The position numbers and the translations under genes are program-made. Source: Endomychus coccineus (lineage: Eukaryota; Arthropoda; Insecta; Coleoptera; Endomychidae). Taken from it: a stretch of DNA of 64,000 bases. Of this stretch, positions 37,891 to 52,100 are shown one piece after another; within the stretch, counting starts at the first letter, position 1; every line of letters starts with the position of its first letter. Below the pieces are notes generated by a model. The model searched no databases. It saw nothing but the letters and a program-made list of their open reading frames with translations, and was not told the origin of the DNA. The stretch lies in contig OY294067.1 in assembly GCA_958510875.1 (NCBI GenBank), forward strand, positions 147,672,243 to 147,736,242, in the 5' to 3' direction.

Positions 37891-40800
37891 GTTGGGGAAG
37901 ATTATTATGAAACATTACCAATACAATCATAAACTGAGAGAATTAACAACTTTACTAATCTAATATTACAGTGTAACTGTAAAACTACCTAATTGGCGAA
38001 AGGAATCAGAACCCTTTCAAAACTCGGAACAATTATTCCAGTATTTCTTAGTATTGAAACAAGCTTTCGAAATAAATAATAATCATTCAGCATTCCACGG
38101 CCAGTACCACGGCCAGTATTTCCTTAATTGGATGGAAAATAAATACACGAATTTACAGAGAATAAATTTAATAAAGAAATATTACATTCCTAATGATAAT
38201 TGATTATGTCGCAACTAAATTGAAAACAGAATGCATAATTATTATGTTTCTCTCGAATGGATTGGGAATATTAGACGATTCAGTTTCGCTAACGCAGTTA
38301 TTAATACTGCCACATATGGAATAAATGAGGTGAATCGTTGACAGTGACAAGTTGACGAGTGAAACAGCTGAGAATCAGAATTGAATTTGTATGGGGCGCC
38401 TCGGCATCAGGTTATGTAAACAATGCGTCACGTCATGCCGTCCCGAGCTATTGTGGACTCTTCATCGCCGTCACCGTCTAATGAACCCTTCAGGGAATTC
38501 ACTTCTTACTTTTATTTACACAGAAGTTCTACACTTTATGTTTTCTAATGCTTTTATCATTCGTTGTTACTGTTTACTCAAATTATTTCAGTCAGGTTTC
38601 TTTACTGAGCTTCAGTTACTTCTGTAAATATTATTTCATCTTGAGCTGAGAGAAATCCTATGAACTTTGATGTTAGGGAAGCTTCTGTCTTGATGAAATC
38701 AATGGATCACGTATTTATTGTTAGAGAAAATAGCCACTGGACACGTACACATATTATCATTGCCAATTCAGATATATCTCGAACAATGACCCAGTTTTCT
38801 CAATTCTCCGAAGAGAAACCTGCTAATTGCATTCATAACAGCATATGTTAGACATCAAACATTCCCAAATTTTCGGTAATATAACTGAAATTCTGGTATG
38901 CCAATACGTTACACATCTTTTGTGGGTATTTTATTCCTTCCATTTATTATTTATTAATGGACGTAAGACAAGTACAAAGTCAGAATGAAGTAGAATCCAT
39001 CTTCAAAGTAAATTCGTTTCATTGTAATACGATGAGATGCGAATTGAAATGAATTTGCCTTGATTCCGCGATAAATGGAGATTTAAGATAGTTCTCAAAA
39101 CGTTTGGGAGAAATGTCAGTTTAGTTATCACTCAGCGTCTATTTAGTCATCAAATTTATTTAAATACATGAGATCTAGTTTCTAGTCGGGGAACAATGAA
39201 GAAGTGGGTACAACATTTTCACACTTCCACTTTATGAGCCAGAGAAAACGCAAAAAGAAGTACTTGTTCTGTACGAACACCCGAAAATACTGAAATGCAA
39301 ATGATAAGAGCAGGGATGTGCAATGAAATAATAAGCAATCTGATAAACGACAAGCATTATAGAACTAAGTATTTCAAACCGCAAAAATCGAACAACGTCT
39401 TTTGCCTCAAGATTTTGGAATACGAGTTGATTTTTGTTAGCGTTCCGAAGGGTTTTTTGCTGAATACCAGGATATATCGTTGATCGCTTGCTGATGTCAA
39501 ATGAAGTTAGATTTCATAAGTATGTCAGATTATGTAGACAACATAATAGCTGTTACTGGAGGACGTAACATTTTGAGGAATTACCCTTCGTAACAAAAAG
39601 TTACCCTGTGATGTGCAGTATCCACCTTTAGATTTTTACCGTCTCGACTGTTACTGTTATATATCAACTTTTATAAAAATCTATGTATTTTGTAAATTTA
39701 TGAACAATAGCTTCGTAATGTCGTGATATTAGGAGGAAAGGGTTTCAGCTGAACAGAGCCAAATATCATTCTGACGGAGAAGGGAGTCTATGCCACTTCT
39801 GCTCCTTTCAAAATTTTGGGAGATCACAAATGGTCACCGGATTCCTGAGCTTTCAATTTTGTTTTAAGAGGTATACTTGATTCCAAATGGATCGAAAAGT
39901 TTGGAATAACTGGAACATAATTTTCAAGCAGAGATTAAAATAATCGCAATTGGAATGTTGGCGCAGATGACGCAAAACTGATATAATTTTAAAACATAAG
40001 ATTTCCGTGTTTCCTGAAGAACCTTTCCTTAGATTGTTAGATACTAATCATTATGGAAGGAATTGACGTTGAAAATGTATACTTCATTCAGCCTAACATT
40101 GCACTAATGTTATAGATAACTGTCGATGAGCTTCAGTCATAAAATGCAGTATCGTATCAGTCAGAATAGCGTATTATATTAACATGTACAACAAAACGTA
40201 TTTCAAAAATTATCTGATTGAAACATGGCAGATATGTTCCTTATATCACGAAGGCACCAGCTCAATCCCAAACGAAATTTTATATATTTTTGTGACGTTC
40301 TTGACAAGTAATATAATCGCGTACAATTTACATGCTAGATAGATCCTCAGATTGATGAATCAGTATCACAGTTACGACTATCTAGCTACAGCAGACAACA
40401 CATAATTCAACAACAAGGCAGGTAACGTTTACATGACAGACAGCTGATACGGGTGTCGCGGCGGCGCAGCCCGAACATATGATAATGGTATGGCATCATT
40501 CATACATTTTACTTTCCAACAATCCAATCAACGTCATTGAAAAATCATTGAGCTCTCAAGTAACTAGTCGAGAACATTTCCGTCAATGACACTAATATGA
40601 ATTTTTGGGTGGCACTAATTATTTTCCATTCTTAAACATTCCTGAAAGAGCCAAAATGCTTCTAGGATCTGAAAATAATATTACACACGATGAACAATTG
40701 AATACTCCTAATATTCTTATACATACAACTGTTCAAAGAACTGCTTTCAGGACGACTGTTTGGAATAATTGTAAGAACTCTATTGCAAACGAAATTGGAA

Positions 40801-41000
40801 TTATCGTAGGAATCTCAAATGTGAACATTCAAACAATATCATTTGTGGAAAAAATATTGTATTCACGCCCGGTGAATTTTGCAACAATTGAAGTGAATGA
40901 TTTCAAACATCCATTACCAACTACTTATATTTCCAAATGAAAATCGATAAATCCGAATAAATCTAACGTCTACGGAGTATACTCATGAGAGATACGACTG
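37891..41000. other. Unassigned AT-rich interval
   Basis: No recognisable gene, RNA or element. ORFs of 60-110 codons (for example around 38391-38627 and 40605-40940) have no family resemblance, and the longest lacks an ATG at its start. Confidence 0.5.
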
Positions 41001-41017
41001 TGAAATGTAATATGATA

Positions 41018-41320
41018 TATTATCTGCAACACGTTTTTAGAAAGTGTATAGGCTACGATTGAAGATTGGATTGTAACATGTATCTGTCAGAATGTATATT
41101 CGATCATTAGATAGCGGCTAAACCGTTTCTGACTGGTCAAAAGCAGTGATTTTTGACAGAATGTTAGAATGATATTTCTCCAACACGCTTTTAGCAAGAA
41201 TCTATTCCAAGATAAGATTGTAATATATGTCATCCTGATATATTGTGTTGTAAGCATTTTATATCACTAGATAGCGGCTATACTGTTTCTGATTGATCGA
41301 AAAAAGTGATAGAATATACA
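41018..41320. repeat. Diverged tandem duplication of about 150 bp
   Basis: Two units (about 41018-41165 and 41170-41320) sharing 'caacacg' followed by 'tttttag' or 'cttttag', 'agatagcggcta', 'ctgtttctga' or 'ccgtttctga' and 'agtgat'. No coding potential. 41321-41960 is otherwise unassigned. Confidence 0.6.
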
Positions 41321-41959
41321 TTATGACACAGTATGAACCGTTCCAAACTTGTGGAATATATTACTGAATAATGAGATATTTTAACAATTAATTAGTAATA
41401 TTTTGCCAAATAAAAAATAACTATTTTGTGTGAAATATCTTGTAAGTGAAAGTATATTACACTAACACATTTGTAATGACTTATTCCACACACGCGAACT
41501 GAAGCCCTCGCCTTCGGGTTAAGACTACAAACTTTCGCTCGTGTGGAATATGAGCCATTCCAAACTTTTTGTAAAATATACTTCAACACTATCACCCTTT
41601 CCAAAACTTGAATTGTAACTTATCTAAAGCACTTTTCAGCTTCGATGCAGCTATTATCAAAGACATAATTATTGTATACTTTACAGGGTAGTTATGTTGC
41701 TCAGTAAATCTTCAAAACCAACGGGGCTGGTGGTGTATCTTTATTACAGATTCTTACGGCGAATTAACCGTTATCATGCTGTTGAAATAATGATATTTCA
41801 TACGTAGAACATCAAATAGCACTGCGTTTTGAATGAATTTATTGCACTTCCAATCAAACCATTCAAAAAAATCTAGTGGAAGATTTATTTCGACTTAGTG
41901 TATATATCAAGCCTAAATACGAATATCCTAGGTATTCTAATAGATATTTCATACAAAAA

Positions 41960-42520
41960 CTAAACGATGCACGATTCTTCAAAATATTTAACAAGGCTTT
42001 GTGTCTGGAGGGGACCCTCGCGTTTTGGTGTCGATTGCACTCCTCAGTACAAAATGTTATTGTCAAGTGATCTAAAGCGGAGGTTTCTGTATCAATGTTA
42101 TGTGTATTGCTTAAGTAACATGTTTACTATGATATTGAGACATTTGTTCAGGCAATACAGTTCAGTACTACAAGTTGGAAAGTATTTTGGTTATAATAAC
42201 CGGATTAATGATTATGGTTGAGGATATCTGAAGTATTCATGTTGATGCAACAAAACAACTCAATATTCGAACATTTAATATGTTCACTAAGTCACTGCAC
42301 TTATGTTTAACTTTAGTTAAGTCGAGTCACTGACCATCCTGAAACAAGAATCGCCCAATCGTCCAGTTGTTCCAACAAGGTGGTTATCTTATCATAATTT
42401 CGGCTGAATATTATTCTACTAATCATAATTTTACTATTCCATCATGTCACTAGGGTTGATTATTATTATGAATAGTCTAAACTAAAGTGATGACTTTTAA
42501 TTACGATCAAACCAGATCAA
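41960..42520 (+). repeat. Second copy of the dispersed repeat found at 18.4-19.3 kb
   Basis: Carries one unit of 'caaggctttgtgtctgga', 'ggggaccctcgcgttttggt' and 'ctcctcagtacaaa', followed by the same downstream series of short blocks as 18839-19300. 42521-43119 shows nothing else. Confidence 0.8.
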
Positions 42521-43119
42521 ATGTCAGTCAGGAATACAGAATGATGTTTCCCCTTATTGATCTGAATCGATGCCCAGAATGATAAAACACCCATTTAGTT
42601 GATAAATTGATATTAAATTGGTTATACCTACTTACGTTTACATTAGATTGAGGAATCACAATCTGAAGAACTTTCCTGTTCGAGATGAAGAGTGATAACT
42701 GATATTATATAATAGTTTGGGAGCTAGCGACATTTCAAACGTTTTTCTTTCTAGTAATTTATATAGTAATTTCCCCCTAGATTGAGATACGTGTCTTGTT
42801 AAAAGGGGCTGCTCACAGCGCAGAATCATCAACATTGATAACTTGATAAAAGACATATCAACTTATTCATCACCACACATTTCCTTCCCAACATATCACA
42901 ATAAACATTCTTCATAACGTTAATTACCGAACGCATGTAAAATTTCGATTTTTACTTGAGGAAAATAATTTGAAGCTCAAATGGGGGTGAAGAGAAACTT
43001 TTTGGTGAATATTGGAATACTGAATTCTCGTTTTCCCCTTTGTAAATAGCACCAGCCATTACATGATGAAAATCCATTCTAAACATAAATAAAATGACTA
43101 TTGAAAGTTTAATTCTCAC

Positions 43120-44700
43120 TATAGACGAGGAAATGAAGCAGAACAGGTCGAAAAAAAAATCGAATGAACTGATTTAGATAGTCTTTTTTTAATTGAGTCC
43201 GGAAGTCATTTAGAAAAAAAGTTACCATTTTTTTTCTTCTAGAAACAGAACAGGTCGAAAAAAAAAATCGAATGAACTGATTTAGATAGTCTTTTTTTAA
43301 TTGAGTCCGGAAGTCATTTAGAAAAAAAGTTACCATTTTTTTTCTTCTAGTGTGCATTTTATCTTTTCTGCAAAGGAAAATGCATCTCTTTGAATGCACT
43401 TTTAGGAGATAATACTGAAAATGTTGAAATAATTTCCAAATATAGCCAACATTTCTCACTCGGGGGTTTTCAGGGCCGCTGAATACGATTCCGGTGTAAG
43501 ATTTGAATTATGATGCACCTCTGGCTTAGAACTTCCTGATACTATCGTCGTCTCCAGGGAATCCGCAGAAATACCTTTTGCAAAGGAACGAAACCTGTTA
43601 AGGTTCTCTTGAGCATACGTGTCATGATCATGATACTCAATAGTCACCTGGTGCTCAGAATACCCTGATGACCTAGGTCATCTCCATGGATTGACTCGCG
43701 GGGTTTTCGGGATCGCTGAATGTGAATCCGGGACTAGATTCGATCTACGATGATAACATTTTTGACATTGAAATAGAAAATATTACAGTATTGCTTCTTT
43801 CGCAATAGAAAAATTCAGTAAAGTTTCATTGGAGGGCAAACGTTATTTGTCGAATACTTTGTTGTCGATATCACATATCATCTGTTCACCAGATGCCTCG
43901 GTGATTGGTCCGAACTCCATAAAAGTTATCAGCGATCCGAAAAACCCAAGGGACACGAATTTGGTTTCAGAGCATATTAAAAAACAATTCATGGAGATGA
44001 CCCAGGTCATCAGAGTATCCTGACCACCAGGGGACTATCGAAGGTCATGGTCACAACCGAAAACCTCAAAAGAACCTCCCTCACAAGGTTCAACCCATGC
44101 CGAAAGATAATGTAACGAATTCACTGGAGACGACGATAGTACCAGCATGTCCTAAGCCCAGATGCGTCGTAGCTGAAATCTGGCACCGGAATCGTGTTCA
44201 GCGGTCCCTGATACCCCCGATAGGCCAGTTTTGGTTGCATTCCAGAGCATATTAAAAATCAGTCCATGGAGACGACCTAGGTGATCAGGATATCTTCAGC
44301 ACCAGATGACTATTGAGTGTCATGGTCATGACCCATATGCTCAAGAGAACCTCCATAACAGGTTCCATTCCTTTGCAGAATGTATTTCTGCGACTTCTAT
44401 GGAGACGTCGATAGTACCAGGATGTCCTGAGCCCCAGGTGCATCGTAGTTCAAATCTGGCAACAAGTGAGAAATGTTGGCTACATTTGGAAATTTTTTCA
44501 ACATTTTCATTACTAATAACTCCTGAAAGTGCATTCAAAGAGATGTATTTTCCTCTGTAGAAATTCTAAAATGCACATTTGAAGAAAAAAAAAGGTAAAA
44601 TTTTCTCTAAATGACTTACTGAATCGATTAAAAAAATTATCAAAATCGGTTAATACGATTTTTACTTTGGCCTTTTTTGTGCTTTATTTCCTCGACTACT
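43120..44700. mobile_element. Foldback-type element with long inverted arms
   Basis: Left arm (43120-43670) and right arm (about 44280-44700) are reverse complements, from outer 'cgaggaaatgaagc' / 'gctttatttcctcg' through 'gtgcattttatcttttctg' and 'tagccaacatttctcac' to a segment around 'catgatcatgatactcaata'. The left arm has an extra 107-bp tandem copy (43139-43245 and 43246-43352). The middle holds further diverged copies of the 'ccgctgaat...ccggtgtaagattt' block. No transposase, so non-autonomous. Confidence 0.75.
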
Positions 44701-44733
44701 AGTTTAATAAATGAATGTGACTATAGTTCAACC

Positions 44734-44803
44734 AACACAGTAGCTTCTTCAAACAAACATTACAAAGTAATTTGTAGTATTTGTTTGAAGAAGCTACTGT
44801 GTT
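44734..44803. repeat. Perfect 24-bp hairpin
   Basis: Arms 44734-44757 and 44780-44803 (core tagcttcttcaaacaaa) are exact reverse complements with a 22-nt loop. The core recurs once at 63754-63770. Resembles a MITE remnant or small-RNA hairpin. Confidence 0.8.
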
Positions 44804-45312
44804 AGCGAAACTATATTTATCAAACTAGTGAGGATTGAACTCATAATAGTTATTTTATTTAAATCCAATGATAGCGCGCACGAATTCTCATTGGAGAACT
44901 TTGACGACTGATTGAAACGATTTTGAACCGGGAATGAAATGTAAGTACATGTTAATCACATCTTTAATTCAGTCTTTCATAACCATGTTGAATTTATCGA
45001 AGTTTGGAAACATTTTTACATCTTCCCACGCTTGTACACGGTGCATCGAATAGGTGAAAAAATGTAAGCGGTATTATTTTGACATAGATTCATGTTAATT
45101 AAAAAGCTTGCTGGAAATCAACGACTAGCAAATAGATTTTTTCAAATTATTTATAACATATTTCGAATGCTCCTAATAAGAGAAGAACAGGATGTGCGAT
45201 GTGAGCGGTCTCATTCTACACTGAATTCGGAGGGAAAAAACTACATACACGACTAGTAAATTCACGTTTCTTGATTCACTAGCTCCTGGACTATAACTGA
45301 AGATAACATAAT

Positions 45313-45632
45313 GAAGATTCTTGACCCAGGTATGAATTACATATAAATTCTGGGGAAATTGGTCACACTAACACTTATGTCTTATATTTTCTTTACGTAA
45401 ACAATTTTACAATTTCATTTAATCGTGTTTCTGTTCGTTTCGGCGACGTGGTGCATTTTAAGTGAAATTGGTGCGATTTGGACGCTTTGTGTAATACAAT
45501 TAGTTTTAATTAATCAAGTTTTAGACATAATAAGTCTTCTGATGTTGGTCGTGAGACCGAAACGTACGTGAAGAGGAAAATTTGAAACAGTGTGTTAATG
45601 TGACCTATTTCCCGAGAATTTTATATATAAAA
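45313..45632. mobile_element. Second hammerhead-bearing inverted-repeat element
   Basis: Begins 'agattcttgacccagg' and 'attctggggaaattggtcac' and ends with the complement 'gtgacctatttcccgagaat', as in the 36.3-kb copy. The inner right part carries 'ctgttcgtttcgg', 'gtgcgatttggacgcttt' and the ribozyme region (45534-45575). The hammerhead core reads ctgatgt with a G at the cleavage position, so this copy should be dead. TA-rich ends flank it. Confidence 0.7.
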
Positions 45633-45903
45633 GAAAATTAGAGTAACCTGCACGAAAAATGAGGTACATATTTGATAGAGAACATTTCATATTTTCTGAT
45701 TCTGATAAGGAAGGTATTATAACTATATTGATACATGACGGGTACCTACAACTATATTCACCCCTACAAAATCTTGAAGTAATTCAGAATTATATATTAA
45801 AAATCATATTTAGACGAAAAAACCTTCCTCGACAAATCGATTGAATTCTCCTGACTTATTAAATATTCGGTCATTGTATTTCCTGTCCACCTTGGTATTA
45901 TCA

Positions 45904-47330
45904 TGTAACGAAGCTTGAAATTTTGGAATATCATTTAATTTAGATCAGGCAGTAAATACGGATATTACATGTAAATCTCAGTTTGAACACTTCATTATTT
46001 CAATAGATATGCGTGAATTCCAAATGTGTATTCCGTGATTGTCACTTTTCTAAATTTCCGCAATTTCGAATAAGTGTAATTATTCAAATAGATGAATCTA
46101 ATTCATGACCATTTAAAAATTTCATTAATTATGATAAAATATGTTGCAAAAACCGGGGTCTGGCAAGTTAATGCATCAAAGTTTTGAACAAAGTTATGTA
46201 TAAAAAAGGCGAACAACCAAAAAACTCCGATAACACTTGTTTATTGTGCCGGGAGGAACTAGTGGAGCATCGTGCGCGCGAATTTTAGATCTAAAAAGTT
46301 TTAAGCATTGTTCGGGACATAAGTAAAAAACCTTCGACACAAAATGAGGAATTGGTGGAGCAGACTTGACCAGAACCTCGGAAAACATATAAAAGCAGTG
46401 ACCGATAAAAGATCGCTCTCTTTTGTGCTCTCTTGTGCCCTCTTTGGTGATTTTGATTTGCAAATAGTACAGTTGCTCTTTTGTGATGTTGATTTTCAAT
46501 CAGTTCCGTTGAAGTGTGATTAATATAAGAATCAAAGTGAATTAATTATTATCCGAGTTCAAGTTAGATTTAAACTGTGAATTAACAATAGTGTTCCGTT
46601 AAGTGAAATTTAGCATAAGGTAAATGATAGCTAAATAGTGTATATTTTCTGGCATTACGATATATTTTCCGAATTGACCGAATTTTATCCGTTTGATATA
46701 TCGTAGAGTAAAATGAACATTTCGAGTAATATTGCTATCTAAATATTTACCGAACACCGCTTATTACTCTAGAACCTGTTTGATTTGTATTTTCCGCAAA
46801 TGATGAATGTAAATCATTTATCAACCGATTCCGTACCGTTGAATTGAATTTCAATACCGAACATGTCGTAAAATAGATATGTTGAAACAGTTTTCATATA
46901 CCGCTTGAGCTTCATTACATTTTCCGTCTGGATAAATTTCATGTGTGATGATACCGTTCAATTGCATCCATATTAATCATTCTGAAAGTGTACTTGTTAT
47001 AATTATTATATATCTTAATATTTGGAATTCACCGTTTCATTGAATTATTTCTGCTCCATCTTCAAACGAGCTAAGTTTTAACCAGGTATCAATTCTAATC
47101 AAAGCCTACAATTTTGATACTGTTTTCTGCCCAATGTGCCCTGGTTTTACTTCACTATAGCTACCCTAGGGACAAGGCTATATATAGATAGCATAGTGAC
47201 AAGCCTTGTGGAGAGGACCCTAGCAGAATTCCTCTAAAATGAGTAATCCTTCAGAAAAATCTGGCGCCCGAGGATCCGAAGCTTACCGCAGTAAGCAGGT
47301 TACCGAAAAGTCGCAAGGTACTCGTCATAA
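45904..47330 (+). repeat. Lone LTR related to the 54.7/61.5 kb element, opposite orientation
   Basis: Starts tgtaacgaagcttgaaat, like the LTR start of the gypsy element, and ends after 'tctggcgcccgagg', 'gaagcttaccgcagtaagca' and 'accgaaaag'. A TATA box lies at 46387-46396 (acatataaaa). It is about 640 bp shorter than the other LTRs, lacking the segment with the gtgacacagtgtgcac repeats. No internal region is attached, so it is a solo LTR of a sister subfamily. Confidence 0.75.
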
Positions 47331-49000
47331 TCATATTGACCGTTTCAATAATGACTTCGGTATTCAGTAATACCTGATATTATGTTTATTGTGACAATGA
47401 TATTTTATGATAATGGTATTCTATCCTGTAGAGGAAAATAGCAGTGGCTGAAGAATTCTGGAGACATTGAAATCCCCTTAGTGAGCCTTGAAAAATGAAG
47501 TGGTCAAGGAATTTGTGGAAGACACTTTTCAGCAGAATACATTAACACAAATCATAAACGCAAATTATTGTACCATAATGTTTAATATCGAAGCTAAGCT
47601 GAGTTTTTATTCTCATTCCATATGAAGAACATCTGTGTCAGGGGCATGAATAACTAAAGCTGGATATATCATCTCCAGCAGTTATATGAAACCGTAGACA
47701 TACCAAGGACATCCGTATTTCAAAATTTTTAGGTTTTCAGCCCATCTGATAAAAAATAACTGAAATAAGGGAGTGAGAAGCCTCTTCAAATAATTCTGAG
47801 AGCCTTACTTTCATTGAAAATTTTAATTGATCTGCATTATTTGGAAAAAACGACGATAGTAGGAACCGAGAAGAGTTTTCTATTAGAAATTAAAACATTG
47901 TTTCGCAGAACTGGAAAATATCATGATAGACGTTGGAATAGTTGAACCTCGTTCTTTATGGTGACTACACTATTTTGGAATATCTATAAAAGAAATTTCA
48001 AGGAATCAATTGTGTCCGCAAGCTGATTGAAAACGCTGTCTTGATAACAGGAATTATGGACTTATTCGATTATGTACATATCAAATAATAACTGTATCAC
48101 ATTTTCTCGATACATATAGTTTATCCAAAATTATATATGGCTATAACGAGTTTTCCATATTTTCCTATATTTCAGAAACTATAGGTCTCGAGAAAAACTT
48201 CATGCAAAATATTTTGCTTACAAGTTATCTCTATCGATATTATTTTGATTTTCCAATACCGAGAAGGGATGGTACGTATTGCTAAAGTTAAATAAATATG
48301 TTTATTACCGGAATTGAACAAATTTTGATTCCGAAGTGAAGTATGGTTTGAATAGTTTGTAAAATTTCTGAACTAGAATTTAATAACTGAAATGATAAAT
48401 TCAAAGTTGCAATTCAAAAAGTAATTTTAATAAATAGAATGCAGGTATAACTATGAGTATAAAAGGATTTGTATTTTTTTGTGCACGTTGAATATTGGTA
48501 ATGTTCTTCTTCATTCATATATTTATTATAACAATTTGATATCTGACAATGAATTATTCATTGAAAAAGTTCTTTGAAAATTTGCTCAAGTTGTTATGGA
48601 CAAACTAGTGAAAGCTGAATCAAAATAAACTTACAGACGTACTAGATGTTATACCGGATCTATATGGGAGCTCATTCATTCCACTCAATATTTTGTAGCA
48701 TGATCGGTAATTTCACTTTACTACCTAGTAACATTTTTAGTGTGATTCTGAACTATTAATAATAGTTTTATGTGTTTTGCTCATTTGAAATTACCTTAAA
48801 TGCTAGACTGATGAAACGAAGTTCTAAGCAACAAATTGAAAGCAACACATTGAAATCTATGGTAATTCAAGCAACGGCAGACGAAATCCCGAATCCTTTT
48901 TGTGGTGGTAAGAAGAGTAGGTTCAAAATACCTGATAGTGAATTTTTTGAAGAATAAGTCGCTGGGGCAACGGGGATTCGCCGTAGAATTGTGTAAAAAA
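47331..49000. other. Unassigned AT-rich interval
   Basis: No recognisable gene or repeat. Confidence 0.5.
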
Positions 49001-49139
49001 TTAAAACTTGAGTAATAAGAATAGAAACGGGGATGAAAAACAAAGACATAGCCGATAAACTTACGTCAACACCTGTGACGAGCAAAATCTTACCGTCTGA
49101 AGAAACCGACGACAAGGAATTCCGCATTCTAAACGGACA

Positions 49140-52100
49140 GACGTAAAAAACATAAGCAAACGTCTGAAGGTTCTGTAGTAAGAGCGCAAAATGACAACAA
49201 CATTAACGCACCTAAAGCAATTGAAAAAACCGCATGGATTTATGTCTCTAATCTTAACACAGATTATACAGCTCAGGATTTAGAAAAGTATTTATCACAA
49301 ATATGCAAGTCAAATGTAGAAAAAATAAACAACCAATCTAGTCACAAGGAAAGCTCTTTTAAGATAGGCATTCCGTTCAACTATAAGAATCAAATTCTTA
49401 ACAATGATTTATGGGCCCCTGGCACGTACATCAATCGATATTTTTTCCCAAAAATCAATAAAGCCAATAACGAAAATTTTTTAGAGGAAACAATAAGACA
49501 TGTATCAGCATAATGCATTCCAATATACAGAGTCTAACTAGTAAAATTGAGAATCTCGATTATATTCTAAATGATCGACATTTTGTGCTTATCGGAACAC
49601 TTTCAACCCGAAGAAATCAATTCCCTGAGCTTCGGAAATTATCACGTAGTCAATTCGTTCTCTCGGCAAATATACAGAGGAGGAGGAGTCTGCATAATCG
49701 GAAAGCAAAAAACAAATATTGAAAAAATAGACTACAATACAAGTGTGGAGAAAACGTTTGAAATGTGTGCAGTGCAGTCTATTTTTTCAGACAACCTTAT
49801 TGTGAGAATTGTTTCATTGTATAGATCTCCTAGCGCTGACTTTAAAATATTTATGCGTAAATTAAGCGATGCCATGTTTAATCTCTATAGTCCCGATCAT
49901 AAACGTATAATATGTGGTGACCTTGACGTAGATTTATTAGAGAATAGCAATAACGCCCAGACGCTAAACAACTTTTCACTTGAATACAACATCAAACCAA
50001 CAATACACGAACCAACACGAATTACTTCTACTAGTAAAACATGTATTGATAATATTTACACCGACATATTACATACGGCCTTAACAGTCAACGATCATTT
50101 CCTGTCTGATCATACATATCAGATAATAACTTTTGAAAATAAAAAATATCAAACAATTCCCCAAAAACTAAAAAGAAACCTCAATCGAAATAATATTCTG
50201 AATTTCAAAACTAGTGTGCAGTAAATAAAATGGCTTGATGTTCTCAATGTTAACGCAGATGTAGATACGGTATTCAACAATTTCAACATCATAATTCAGA
50301 ATATCATCCAATCCTGTTTTCCTCTTGAAGTACAAAGCCATAATCTTGACAAAAAAAAGTATCGGTGGTATAATCATTCAACAAAAGAGCTTTCAATATT
50401 AATAAACGAAATGCACCGTATTACAAAACAAATTAATAATGTCACATATAATAAACGATATTTATAATTAAAAGCATATCTCAAGAAAAAAGTCAAATAC
50501 GAAAAAAAAATTATAATAATGATAGAATTGTGAAAGCACATAACATAAATAAGGAATGTTGGAAAACAATTAACGAAAATCGGAATATTATCAGAAATAA
50601 TGATATCACTGAAATATCTGATAATAATGGAGTAATGGTTAATGACCCACTAATTATCAGTAACATTTACAATGAACATTTTCAATGAACAAATGCGGAA
50701 AACCAACCTATTCGTAATAAGAGCTTTTTTCTTTATCCAACAACGGAATAAGAAATAGTCAATATAATCCAAAAAACTTGCTGTAAGAAGTCAAGCGGAA
50801 TATATGAAATTCCCGATAATATACTAGTGGAAGTAAGAGAATTTTTAGCCTTACCATTATCAATAATTATGAATAAAAGTTTTACTGTTGACATATATCC
50901 TCTGCATTAAAGACGTTCAAAATAATTCCCATCTTCAAAGGGAAAGGTAATAAACTTGATGTTAGTAATTATAGACCTGTAGCATTACAATGTAGTTTTG
51001 CAAAAAATTTTTTAACATCACGCTTAATAATATTCTAGAAACAAATAATCTTCTATCCCTCTCTCAAAATGGGTTCAGATCAAACCATTCCACTATCACT
51101 GCTCTAGACCATGCTCTTCAACATATATATAACGCCCTAAATGACAAATCATTCATTCTAGGGATTATTTTCGAACTAAGAGGCATTTGATACTGTTGAT
51201 CATGATTTATCGATTAATGAATTATATGCAGTCGGAGTTCGGGGTCCAAGTAACGACTGGATAGAATCTTATCTCAGCAATAGAGAACAGCAGGTCGAAA
51301 TAAAAGGTATACGATCTGAATCCAAAATCACAACAAGAGGAACGCCACAAGGGTCCTGTATTTCTCCTACATTATTCAATATTTTTATCAACGACTTACC
51401 GCTTCACATCAGTAAGGTACGTCAACCTATATTATATGCAGATAATCTGGATGCGATAATAGTTGGCAATAATCTAGTAGAAACGGTTAAAGAAAGTAAC
51501 CTAACAACAAACGGTGTATCAGAGTGGTGTAGCAAGAATAACCTTGAATTAATCTGCAAGAAAACCGTAGTTGTTGAATTTGGCCCTGAAAACAAGGTCA
51601 TTGACTAAAGCGTGTTAGTTAGGGTGAATGAAAATTCTGTTGAAAATGTCTTTGCTACTAAATTTCTAGGTCTATACATTGATCAAAAATTAACGTGGTC
51701 GCATATAGAGCAACTCTTACCAAAACTCAGCAGCTATTGTTTTCTGATCCAGAATATTAGAGATATTGTTTCGATCAATGTACTGATACTGTTCTATTAT
51801 GGTCTCTTTCAATCCACAATCGCCTATGGACTAATGTTTTGGGGCTCGCTCATAATGTAGAGAGAGTTTTCATTGCGCAAAAGAGGGCTCTACGAAATAT
51901 GGCAGAAGCATCAGGTAGAACACACTGTAGGAATATATTTATAGATTGGGGTATAATGACTATTTCATCACTCTACATAAATTCGCTACTCATATATGTT
52001 AAAACCAATAATTACTGGGAAAAATGCTCTGATATACATGATCATAACACCATCAACCGTTGGCTAGATTAACAGTTTTTATAATAAACTTGTAAGTAGG

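Noticed and set aside
40605..40940. 111-codon ORF as a host gene
   Set aside because: The start codon is TTG, there is no family resemblance, and no supporting context.
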